NCBI GenBank assembly: GCA_963995525.1 | Contig: OZ023213.1 | Location: 41,152,276 to 41,216,275 of the forward strand | DNA from: Escarpia spicata | Taxonomy: Eukaryota > Annelida > Polychaeta > Sabellida > Siboglinidae | Direction: 5' to 3' | Length of the DNA stretch: 64,000 bases | In this document: positions 12,413-21,850 of the stretch, in pieces | Layout of the letters: the number at the start of each line of letters is the position of its first letter | Numbering within the stretch: the stretch's first letter is position 1 | Made by a program: the position numbers and the translations under genes | Notes under the pieces: model-generated | Told to the model about the DNA's origin: nothing | What the model saw: the letters and a program-made list of their open reading frames with translations, nothing else | The model's database searches: none

Positions 12413-13049
12413 TAATTGGGGGCTCGTACGCGGGATTCCGACGAGGGGGAAATTAAAATAACACCTTCGGTCAACGCTATGAATTGCGGGTAACACGTGA
12501 CGGCAACATGGAACATGCCTGAGAACTTAGCTGCACTCTGGTTCCGTGGAATGTCAGCGTTGTTCCGTGGCTAGAGACGAAACCTACATATATTCCAGTA
12601 GCTGTAGTGTAGGGTAATTCACATGCCCCTTGTCGGTTCTGCCCGGACTTAATTCTGGGTCCCATATGTCTCGTTATATTTATAGTGTGTCATTCACGTT
12701 TTGAGGCATCAGATTTGTTTATTGCAGCAGTAAAGGACCATGAATTAATCGTGTAATTATTGTAAGTAGGAGGTTTGTTATTTTTCAGCTGTACGAGGAA
12801 GTTGAATTACTTGTTGCATTTGCCGAGTTGGCAGTGGACATATTAGTCCAACAGAATGTCCGTGTGTTGATAGTTGACACGGCGTGGTTGAAATCGAATA
12901 GTGGTTTCATTATTCCAGTCTTATGAGAAGATTGGGTGGAGTGTTGTAGCGTAGCTAACACTTTTGTGGTTTACAGGTGGTTGACCCTTTGTATTACTTA
13001 AACGTGATATCCGTTGTGATTATTTCGTGTGTTGTACTAGTTTGCAAAC
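12413..13049 (+). other. Untranslated leader of unit B, no supported gene
   Basis: These 637 bp lie between LTR and gag. A splice-like pair GTAAGTAGG ... TTTTTCAG sits at 12762-12788, only 27 nt and a multiple of three. From CTG at 12789 a frame of 45 codons stays open to TGA at 12924. A second acceptor-like TGTGGTTTACAG lies near 12966-12977. Antisense open stretches here are short and overlap one another. The same layout recurs before every gag in the array. Confidence 0.5.
12417..12427 (+). promoter_or_regulatory. Primer-binding-like site (proline tRNA type)
   Basis: TGGGGGCTCGT lies four bases after the LTR end. It matches the first 11 bases of the retroviral proline-tRNA primer site, but the continuation ACGCGGGAT departs from the usual CCGGGAT. 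Variants in the array: one G fewer in units G and H (TTGGGGCTCG), GGTGGCTCG in M and N, and GGGGGCTGG in O. Confidence 0.5.
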
Positions 13050-13988
13050 ATGGATCTTGCTCAATTGATTGAGTTAGGCGAGAAGTTAGGGTTAACAGGT
13101 CCCGAACTTCAGGCATTTGTTCGCGATGAACAAGGAACCGCCCGGGCTGAGCGACAGGCCGCTCGCGAGGCGGAGAAAGAGAGGCTCTAGGCCGAGCTCC
13201 GAGAAAAGGAGGCGGCAAGGCAGGCCGATATGGAGATACGCGCGCGTGAAATGGAGCATGAAGAAAAGATGGCCAGGCTCCACAACGAGGCTACGACCGT
13301 AGAGAACCGAGATTCGGTGAGTAATGCTTCTGCCATTACTAAGGGAATCCGTAGTCCTCCGTTACCCTGTTTTAACGAAGACAAGGATTCGATTGATGTA
13401 TATCTCCAGCGATTTGAAAGATATGCTGAAAACCAGGGTTGGGAGCGTGAGAATTACGCTATATTTCTGAGCGCATTGTTAACCAGTCATGCACTGGAAG
13501 TTTATTCCCGTTCCCCAATTTCCGTGGCCAACGATTATGACCAGTAAAGCAAGCATTGCTAGGATGGTACCGACTGACTGTAGGCGATTTTCGTAAGAAG
13601 TTTTACACCTGTTCTCTAAATTCGATCGAAACAGTGTCGCAGTATTTTGCTGGTATGGAGCATTATTTGACTTAGTGGATTTCTTTGTCAAACATTAATG
13701 AATCTTTCGAGGGTCTTAAGGAACTTATTGCGAGAAAGCAATTCTTGTTTATGTGCCCTAGGGAACTGTCCGTGTTTCTGAGAGAACACAAACCGACGGG
13801 GAAAGAGAATTTGTTTAGAGTTGGTGAGAACATTTACAGATGTCCATTCATCATATGGTAAACGGGAAAATCGTAGAGACCGAGTCCGACCCACTCTCGT
13901 CCCTTCACCCGTCCCGAAAAGTAGATCAGGGGAGGGGAGATACCCTATTTCTAGCCCTACCCTGCGGCCCGTTCCTCCGCCGCGTACA

Positions 13989-14030
13989 TGTTTCCTTTGT
14001 AATCGGCCAGGTCACATCTCGAGACAGTGT
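13989..14030 (+). other. CCHC zinc knuckle of Gag (unit B)
   Basis: CFLCNRPGHISRQC fits C-X2-C-X4-H-X4-C, the nucleocapsid RNA-binding knuckle. A proline- and arginine-rich stretch precedes it. Array variants: I-A-R-Q-C in most units, I-A-R-K-C in H and J, N-R-T-G-H in I and K. All four metal ligands are kept in the copies read. Confidence 0.88.
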
Positions 14031-14839
14031 ACAGTGGGAGTGCAGAATAGGAATCCTCCACCGCAAAGGATGAAACCAGTGGTTGGGAATTGTGCAGTTG
14101 TGCTAAACCAGAATTCCCCTAGTCACCAATGTCCTGTGGGTGGGACTGATGTCACGGTGCAATGTGGATGTAAGATCCCCGTAATTGCTAGTGCTTGTGT
14201 ACAACATGAAAACAGTTGTAACTTACCGGTTGTAGAGGAGTATGTGGGGAGATCCCCAGTGAAAGTACTACGCGACAGCGGGTGTAACGGACTCGTTGTA
14301 CGACGTAGCCTAGTTCCGGAAGATCAGTTAACTGGGAAAATCAGTCCTTATGCTGATGGACCGATCCGTCATTGAAGTCCCGACTGCCCGGTGCTATGTG
14401 AGAACTCCCTTTTTCACAGGAGAAATTGAAGCCCTATGTCTAAACAACCCCGTTTATGATTTAGTAATTGGCAATGTTGATGAACTAAATTTGCCCTGTT
14501 CCGATAACAGTGAAGGTTCTCCTTTTCGAGTAACCAAGTCAGATAGTGTCCCCGTTACAGTTGAGGCCCCTTTCAATGACACCCCAATCTCTGGTTGTGC
14601 TGTAGAAACCCGTGCTCAACGGGAGCGCCTTTCCAACCCACAAAACCTTTGATAGTGCCTCAAGTTGTTGGTGCGAGTATATCCGCCGATGATTTCTTGA
14701 GAGTGCAAAAGGGGGATGAGACCTTGAAGAAATGCTTTGATTCGGCTGAAGAGACTAAAGGGAAACCTAAGGGAAAACAAACAAATCAATTCGTGATCAA
14801 AAGGGGGCTGCTTTATTGTCTGTATCATTCGCGCGAACC

Positions 14840-15092
14840 CGTTCATCCGACTTCTCGGTCGTTTGCGACAGGGCAAGACCTCTCGATCGAATTCGTAGCG
14901 GCCGGCGGTAAGCGTCTACTGCCCGGCTTCGTCTTCCAGTTGTACGAAGGCAATCGTCAAGTGCCCGGCATCATCACTCGTGCGACCGAGATACACCGTT
15001 CTAATTGTGTTCTGAGCTCGGCGTCTCGACTTCAACGAATGTTCGTATATATTCGAGATGGGACTAGCCCAGTGTCAATGTGTATTTTCTGA
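14840..15092 (+). other. GC-rich open tail of unknown origin (unit B)
   Basis: After the linker ending KRGLLYCLYHSR the sequence turns GC-richer and stays open for about 80 codons to TGA at 15090-15092. It contains LPGFVFQLYEGNRQVPGII. In an autonomous Gypsy element this is where the segment leading into reverse transcriptase would continue, but I see no reverse transcriptase or integrase motif in any frame. It may be captured host sequence, a rearranged pol remnant or chance. All 15 units have it. Confidence 0.45.
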
Positions 15093-15173
15093 TTGAATGT
15101 ATCTATTATTTGCTGTATTATGATTGGTAGTTATCTGTGTTTTGAAGTGAGGTATTTTTACCCTTGAAGTATT

Positions 15174-15201
15174 CACATATATATGTATATATGTGTGTGT
15201 G
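15174..15201. repeat. AT/GT microsatellite with palindrome before the LTR
   Basis: CACATATATA and TATATATGTG form 10-bp arms around a 2-base centre (15174-15195), followed by GT repeats. The tract varies slightly in length between units and accounts for part of the small period differences. The version before satellite islands starts TCATATATATATATG in C and N and TCATATATATATATG-like in D. Confidence 0.7.
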
Positions 15202-15222
15202 TTGTAACAGATTACTGTAATG

Positions 15223-15598
15223 AGAGTCCGCGATGACTAGCCTATACTGTGTATTTATATTATGGAAGTTATTCTTAGATAACACTTGGCGCCTAGTGTA
15301 TGATCGTGTAGCGGTATAATCCACCTTAGAAAGGAAGTGGAATTTGATAATCGAAAGACTCAGTGTTATTGTTTATGTTCTATTAAGATTTAGTTACGGG
15401 ATTTCTTTATTCTGTTTATTTTGTTAATCGAGATATTTACCAAAAGAAAGATAACTTGTAATAAAGTTTATTAAATCTTCCTCGTTCTTTGTCGCTTGTT
15501 CACGTAAACCGTTCTTTCTCATATGCGTTGACCTTGATATATAAGAACCCTACTAGACTGAGCCATCTAGTGTACGGAGACCTCGCTAATCCGTGACA
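15223..15598 (+). repeat. LTR between units B and C
   Basis: Full 376 bp, essentially identical to 12037-12412, with AATAAA and TATATAA at the same relative places. It is shared by the two neighbouring units. Confidence 0.82.
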
Positions 15599-18412
15599 TA
15601 ATTGGGGGCTCGTACGCGGGATTCCGACGAGGGGGAAATTAAAATAACACCTTCGGTCAACGCTATGAATTGCGGGTAACACGTGACGGCAACATGGAAC
15701 ATGCCTGAGAACTTAGCTGCACTCTGGTTCCGTGGAATGTCAGCGTTGTTCCGTGGCTAGAGACGAAACCTACATATATTCCAGTAGCTGTAGTGTAGGG
15801 TAATTCACATGCCCCTTGTCGGTTCTGCCCGGACTTAATTCTGGGTCCCATATGTCTCGTTATATTTATAGTGTGTCATTCACGTTTTGAGGCATCAGAT
15901 TTGTTTATTGCAGCAGTAAAGGACCATGAATTAATCGTGTAATTATTGTAAGTAGGAGGTTTGTTATTTTTCAGCTGTACGAGGAAGTTGAATTACTTGT
16001 TGCATTTGCCGAGTTGGCAGTGGACATATTAGTCCAACAGAATGTCCGTGTGTTGATAGTTGACACGGCGTGGTTGAAATCGAATAGTGGTTTCATTATT
16101 CCAGTCTTATGAGAAGATTGGGTGGAGTGTTGTAGCGTAGCTAACACTTTTGTGGTTTACAGGTGGTTGACCCTTTGTATTACTTAAACGTGATATCCGT
16201 TGTGATTATTTCGTGTGTTGTACTAGTTTGCAAACATGGATCTTGCTCAATTGATTGAGTTAGGCGAGAAGTTAGGGTTAACAGGTCCCGAACTTCAGGC
16301 ATTTGTTCGCGATGAACAAGGAACCGCCCGGGCTGAGCGACAGGCCGCTCGCGAGGCGGAGAAAGAGAGGCTCTAGGCCGAGCTCCGAGAAAAGGAGGCG
16401 GCAAGGCAGGCCGATATGGAGATACGCGCGCGTGAAATGGAGCATGAAGAAAAGATGGCCAGGCTCCACAACGAGGCTACGACCGTAGAGAACCGAGATT
16501 CGGTGAGTAATGCTTCTGCCATTACTAAGGGAATCCGTAGTCCTCCGTTACCCTGTTTTAACGAAGACAAGGATTCGATTGATGTATATCTCCAGCGATT
16601 TGAAAGATATGCTGAAAACCAGGGTTGGGAGCGTGAGAATTACGCTATATTTCTGAGCGCATTGTTAACCAGTCATGCACTGGAAGTTTATTCCCGTTCC
16701 CCAATTTCCGTGGCCAACGATTATGACCAGTAAAGCAAGCATTGCTAGGATGGTACCGACTGACTGTAGGCGATTTTCGTAAGAAGTTTTACACCTGTTC
16801 TCTAAATTCGATCGAAACAGTGTCGCAGTATTTTGCTGGTATGGAGCATTATTTGACTTAGTGGATTTCTTTGTCAAACATTAATGAATCTTTCGAGGGT
16901 CTTAAGGAACTTATTGCGAGAAAGCAATTCTTGTTTATGTGCCCTAGGGAACTGTCCGTGTTTCTGAGAGAACACAAACCGACGGGGAAAGAGAATTTGT
17001 TTAGAGTTGGTGAGAACATTTACAGATGTCCATTCATCATATGGTAAACGGGAAAATCGTAGAGACCGAGTCCGACCCACTCTCGTCCCTTCACCCGTCC
17101 CGAAAAGTAGATCAGGGGAGGGGAGATACCCTATTTCTAGCCCTACCCTGCGGCCCGTTCCTCCGCCGCGTACATGTTTCCTTTGTAATCGGCCAGGTCA
17201 CATCTCGAGACAGTGTACAGTGGGAGTGCAGAATAGGAATCCTCCACCGCAAAGGATGAAACCAGTGGTTGGGAATTGTGCAGTTGTGCTAAACCAGAAT
17301 TCCCCTAGTCACCAATGTCCTGTGGGTGGGACTGATGTCACGGTGCAATGTGGATGTAAGATCCCCGTAATTGCTAGTGCTTGTGTACAACATGAAAACA
17401 GTTGTAACTTACCGGTTGTAGAGGAGTATGTGGGGAGATCCCCAGTGAAAGTACTACGCGACAGCGGGTGTAACGGACTCGTTGTACGACGTAGCCTAGT
17501 TCCGGAAGATCAGTTAACTGGGAAAATCAGTCCTTATGCTGATGGACCGATCCGTCATTGAAGTCCCGACTGCCCGGTGCTATGTGAGAACTCCCTTTTT
17601 CACAGGAGAAATTGAAGCCCTATGTCTAAACAACCCCGTTTATGATTTAGTAATTGGCAATGTTGATGAACTAAATTTGCCCTGTTCCGATAACAGTGAA
17701 GGTTCTCCTTTTCGAGTAACCAAGTCAGATAGTGTCCCCGTTACAGTTGAGGCCCCTTTCAATGACACCCCAATCTCTGGTTGTGCTGTAGAAACCCGTG
17801 CTCAACGGGAGCGCCTTTCCAACCCACAAAACCTTTGATAGTGCCTCAAGTTGTTGGTGCGAGTATATCCGCCGATGATTTCTTGAGAGTGCAAAAGGGG
17901 GATGAGACCTTGAAGAAATGCTTTGATTCGGCTGAAGAGACTAAAGGGAAACCTAAGGGAAAACAAACAAATCAATTCGTGATCAAAAGGGGGCTGCTTT
18001 ATTGTCTGTATCATTCGCGCGAACCCGTTCATCCGACTTCTCGGTCGTTTGCGACAGGGCAAGACCTCTCGATCGAATTCGTAGCGGCCGGCGGTAAGCG
18101 TCTACTGCCCGGCTTCGTCTTCCAGTTGTACGAAGGCAATCGTCAAGTGCCCGGCATAATCACTCGTGCGACCGAGATACACCGTTCTAATTGTGTTCTG
18201 AGCTCGGCGTCTCGACTTCAACGAATGTTCGTATATATTCGAGATGGGACTAGCCCAGTGTCAATGTGTATTTTCTGATTGAATGTATCTATTATTTGCT
18301 GTTTTATGATTGGTAGTTATCTGTGTTTTGAAGTGAGGTATTTTTACCCTTGAAGTATTCATATATATATATATGTATATATGTGTGTGTATTGTAACAG
18401 ATTACTGTAATG
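15599..18412 (+). mobile_element. Unit C internal region
   Basis: A near-perfect copy of unit B up to the tail. It then switches to the 3' variant seen only before satellite islands: GCTGTTTTATG at 18298 where B and most units have GCTGTATTATG, and a longer AT tract. Confidence 0.87.
16236..18278 (+). pseudogene. Unit C gag-protease remnant
   Basis: It has the same breaks as unit B: amber stop at 16374-16376, extra TAG in the second frame at 16859-16861, and the frame changes into 17007-17561 (knuckle and DSG site), 17536-17838 (protease C-terminus) and 17781-18278 (tail). One clear difference from B is CGGCATAATCAC for CGGCATCATCAC near 18154. B and C are therefore a recent duplication. Confidence 0.86.
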
Positions 18413-18483
18413 AGAGTCCGCGATGACTAGCTTATACTGTGTATTTATATTATGGAAGTTATTCTTAGATAACACTTGGCGCC

Positions 18484-18488
18484 TAGTG
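18484..18488. other. Target-site duplication of the solo LTR, left copy (TAGTG)
   Basis: TAGTG just before TGTCACA equals TAGTG just after TGTGACA at 19944-19948. The uninterrupted LTRs have a single CTAGTGTATGATC here. Confidence 0.9.
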
Positions 18489-19943
18489 TGTCACAAAGTG
18501 GTTTGTATAGAATTTAATTAGGCTTTAGAACAGTGGTTTTGATGGTGCTGCCATCTCTGGTATGTATTGTCACGGAGGTACACGCTGGTGCCCTCTGGCG
18601 ATTAAGGCGTATAACGTTTTAACTGCCGACGAGTCAGATTTAATTATTTTCATTTGTAGCGTACACCACTAATTCTACGGTTAGGTATACCAAATTTGGT
18701 ACCTATAGAAATTATTTAACATGACTGATAATATGGTGACCTGGCAAACTACATATGTTGTGGTTATAAGAAGATTATATTATGAACTTATAAAAGTTGT
18801 TTACTGAAATGTAGGTGTGAAAAACACTAGGGTCACTCCAAGCTTATGAATAGAGTGCGTGTTTTATTAAAATTATGGATTAATTCATGAGAGTTGGAAT
18901 GTACGATGAATATTGTGGTATCCGGCTCGATTCAGGGAATCCAGTGATATTAATTATGTAAGTAATTCACGTAAGTTTAAGATTGTATGAGCACTTATAT
19001 AGCCAGACGTTTAGCTCGCAATATCTATTTTGAACTCAGCGAGTTGAATGGATTGCTTCGATGTGTGAAAGGTTTCGGGAGCTGGTTTTTGAAGCGACTT
19101 TAATTTGTATTAAGTGTTTTAATTGGTCAGACTAACTTCCGGCCTTCAAGCTATATAAGGGCAGGACGGCCATTCGAGGCCAGACGAACATTTGAGCAGA
19201 AGAAAGTGTTGCACTCTCGTCTCCAGGAATTGGGCTGAAACGTGTGTCCGCCCAACGCCTGTAGTAAATACTTCTACGATTACAACAGTACTGATTAGTT
19301 GTGAGACGCTGCACTTCTCACGCGTTGAAGAAGACTGAGCGATAACCGACTGCTGTTCCGTTTTGACGTGATCTTCGAATGTGAGGCCACCACCGTTTCG
19401 TTTGCTAGCTGTCATAACACAGACTTCGTGACAGACCTTCTCGACATCGCCGACGTCGTGACATCGTTACCGTGTTGTCGCCTGGTGATTCGCGTGGAAT
19501 CGACATTCGTTCGCCGAACGACTTTCAACTTCGTCCTGACATCTCGCCGGATGCGAACGTTGACTTGACATTCGCACATCACGAGACATTCATTGATTAC
19601 AGTTCATAGACTTTACAACGGTGTATACCCGTTTTCATGTAAGTGACCAGCTGTTTATACTGTCTCCCATGTAAATTCGTATTTGGATGCATACTCGTCG
19701 AGTACAATGTATGGTGTTAAATATAATGTCATAGCAGAGTAACGGTTGGCCAACTATCACTGAACCGCATATGTTTATTGTTGATGTGTTAAATGAGAAT
19801 GCCAGTTGGCTTCTCGTATATATATATCTGATGTTACGTTATGTCTCTCGTTCACTCCGAGTCCTAGTGCACCTGAACCTATAACTTGCTATGTCAAATC
19901 GGGTACCGCCAATTTATTAATACTTACACTCGATTCTGTGACA
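18489..19943 (+). mobile_element. Solo LTR of a second LTR-retroelement family
   Basis: A 1455-bp insert begins TGTCACA and ends TGTGACA, perfect 7-bp inverted ends of TG...CA type. It is flanked by the 5-bp target duplication TAGTG (18484-18488 and 19944-19948). No internal region is present, so it looks like a solo LTR left by recombination between the two LTRs of an element. It contains a good TATA box (19152-19158) about 664 bp in. Small open frames (19368-19568 and antisense ones) have no recognisable product. It has no visible similarity to the array LTR apart from the short ends. Orientation is assigned from the TATA box. Confidence 0.85.
19152..19158 (+). promoter_or_regulatory. TATA box of the solo LTR
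   Basis: TATATAA followed by GGGCAGG. A start near 19180-19190 would divide the LTR into about 690 bp of U3 and 750 bp of R plus U5, a usual layout for a long Gypsy-type LTR. Motif only. Confidence 0.45.
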
Positions 19944-19948
19944 TAGTG
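19944..19948. other. Target-site duplication of the solo LTR, right copy (TAGTG)
   Basis: Right member of the 5-bp duplication. The array LTR resumes after it with TATGATCGTGTAGCGG. Confidence 0.9.
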
Positions 19949-20248
19949 TATGATCGTGTAGCGGTATAATCCACCTTAGAAAGGAAGTGGAATTTGATAA
20001 TCGAAAGACTCAGTGTTATTGTTTATGTTCTATTAAGATTTAGTTACGGGATTTCTTTATTCTGTTTATTTTGTTAATCGAGATATTTACCAAAAGAAAG
20101 ATATCTTGTAATAAAGTGTATTAAATTGTCCTCGTTCTTTGTCGCTTGTTCACGAAAACCGTTCTTTCTCATATGCGTTGACCTTCATATATATGAACCC
20201 TACTAGACTGAGCCATCTAGTGTACGGAGACCTCGCTAATCCGTGACA

Positions 20249-21474
20249 TTGTTATACTAGCGAAATAGTATGCAATAATTTTCAATTGATCAATATTCTG
20301 CATTTAATAACGTTTTTAAATGTTCATTACGTCCATAAATGAAAACTAACCGTAAGAAAACTTCTAGGTTTCTGTTATTATAAGATATACTGTCATACAA
20401 ACGAAATATTATGCAATAATTTTCAATTCTTCCATATTCAGACCTTGGCAACTTTTTAAATGTCAATTACCTCCTATAAATGAAAACTAACAGTCAGAAA
20501 GCGTCTATATTGATGTGGTTGTAAAACTGTGCTGTTAGTAAACCGAAATATTATGTAATCACTCTGAATTGATCGATATCCAGCATTTGACAACGTTTTT
20601 AAATGTTGATCGCGTGATCGTGGTTTCTGTAATTGTAACCTATACTGTTATACAAACGAAAAATTATGCTATAGTTTTCATAAATGAAAACTAACCGTCA
20701 GAAAACTTCTAGGTTTCTGCTATACTGTTATAAAAGAGAAACCTTATGCAATCACCTCAAATTTATTGATATTCTTCATTTGGCAACGTTTTTAAATGTT
20801 GATTTCCCCTATAAGTGAAAACTAAACGTCAGAAAATGTCTAGTTTGCTGATATTGCAAGATATACTGTCATACAAACCAAACATCATGCTATAATTTTC
20901 AATTCATCGATATTCAGACTTTGGCAACGTTCTTTATTATTAATTACCCCTATAAATGAAAACTAACCGTCAGAAAACGCCAAGGTTTCTGTTATTGTAA
21001 GCTATACTGTCATACATACGAAATATTTTGCTATAATTTTCAATTGATCGATATTCTGCATTTAATAACGTTTTTAAATGTTGATCACGTCCATAAATGA
21101 AAACTAACCGTCAGAACTTCTAGGTATGGGTGTTATTGTAAGCTATACTGTCATAGAAGCGAAATATGTTATCACTCTCAACTGATCGATATTCAACATT
21201 TGGCAACGTTTTTAAATGTTGATTATCTCCTATAAATGAAAACTAACCGTCAGAAAACGTTTAGATTTCTGTTATTGTTACCTATTCTGTCATACAAACG
21301 AAAAATTATGCTATCATTTTCTATTCTTCGATATTCAGACTTTGGCAACGTTTTTAAATGTCGATTACCTCCTATAAATGAAAACTAACCGTCAGAATGC
21401 GTCTATATTGCTTTGGTTATGAACTGTGCTGTTAGTATTGCGAAATATTATTTTATCACTCTCAATTGATCGAT
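20249..21474. repeat. Satellite 2 island between units C and D (8 monomers)
   Basis: Eight copies of the core TGAAAACTAACCGTCAG or variants lie near 20340, 20480, 20690, 20815, 20960, 21100, 21237 and 21380. One monomer near 20605-20690 is shortened. The left edge is TTGTTATACTAGCG right after an LTR end, the right edge GATCGAT right before an LTR start. No gene is seen. Confidence 0.88.
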
Positions 21475-21850
21475 AGAGTCCGCGATGACTAGCTTATACT
21501 GTGTATTTATATTATGGAAGTTATTCTTAGATAACACTTGGCGCCTAGTGTATGATCGTGTAGCGGTATAATCCACTTTAGAAAGGAAGTGGAATTTGAT
21601 AATCGAAAGACTCAGTGTTATTGTTTATGTTCTATTAAGATTTGGTTACGGGATTTCTTTATTCTGTTTATTTTGTTAATCGAGATATTTACCAAAAGAA
21701 AGATAACTTGTAATAAAGTTTATTAAATTTTCCTCGTTCTTTGTCGCTTGTTCACGAAAACCGTTCTTTCTCATATGCGTTGACCTTGATATATAAGAAC
21801 CCTACTAGACTGAGCCATCTAGTGTACGGAGACCTCGCTAATCCGTGACA
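21475..21850 (+). repeat. LTR before unit D
   Basis: Full 376-bp copy that starts at the satellite edge and ends TGACA before the primer-binding-like site at 21855. It carries TATATAAGAACC, the internal subtype, unlike the LTR on the other side of the island. Confidence 0.84.

Larger units (their letters stand above)
13050..15092 (+). pseudogene. Unit B gag-protease remnant (reference description)
   Basis: Gag would form the virus-like particle and protease would mature it. Pieces in order: 13050-13547, an acidic, arginine-rich likely coiled N-terminus plus Gag core, broken by TAG at 13188-13190. Then a second frame from 13547 with a further TAG at 13673-13675. Then 13821-14375 with zinc knuckle C57-C60-H65-C70 (13989-14030) and protease active site DSG at residues 152-154 (14274-14282). 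Then 14350-14652 with the protease C-terminal YDLVIGN motif. Last is the tail frame 14595-15092. Four frame changes separate the pieces. Family assignment is firm; there is no activity as it stands. Reverse transcriptase is missing after the protease linker. Confidence 0.88.
12413..15222 (+). mobile_element. Unit B internal region (reference copy)
   Basis: The order is a 4-base spacer, primer-binding-like site, leader (12413-13049), gag-protease remnant (13050-15092), a 3' untranslated stretch of about 80 bp, AT/GT microsatellite (15174-15201) and then the next LTR at 15223. It is almost identical to unit C over the whole 3186-bp period. Confidence 0.87.
18413..20248 (+). repeat. LTR after unit C, split by a solo LTR insertion
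   Basis: The first part is 18413-18488 and the second continues from 19944 to TGACA at 20248. Removing the insert and one TAGTG restores the 376-bp length. It belongs to the island-side subtype (ACCTTCATATATATGAACC, AAATTGTCCTCG). Satellite 2 follows directly in place of a primer-binding site, so this is an outer 3' LTR. Confidence 0.85.

Noticed and set aside
14890..14910. GAATTC and GCGGCC close together, as in a cloning vector linker
   Set aside because: GCGGCCGG is not a full NotI site, the segment is inside a conserved open frame and recurs in every unit with natural variation.
19132..19568. Short open frames in the solo LTR
   Set aside because: They sit downstream of or across the TATA box inside an LTR, overlap on both strands and show no domain.
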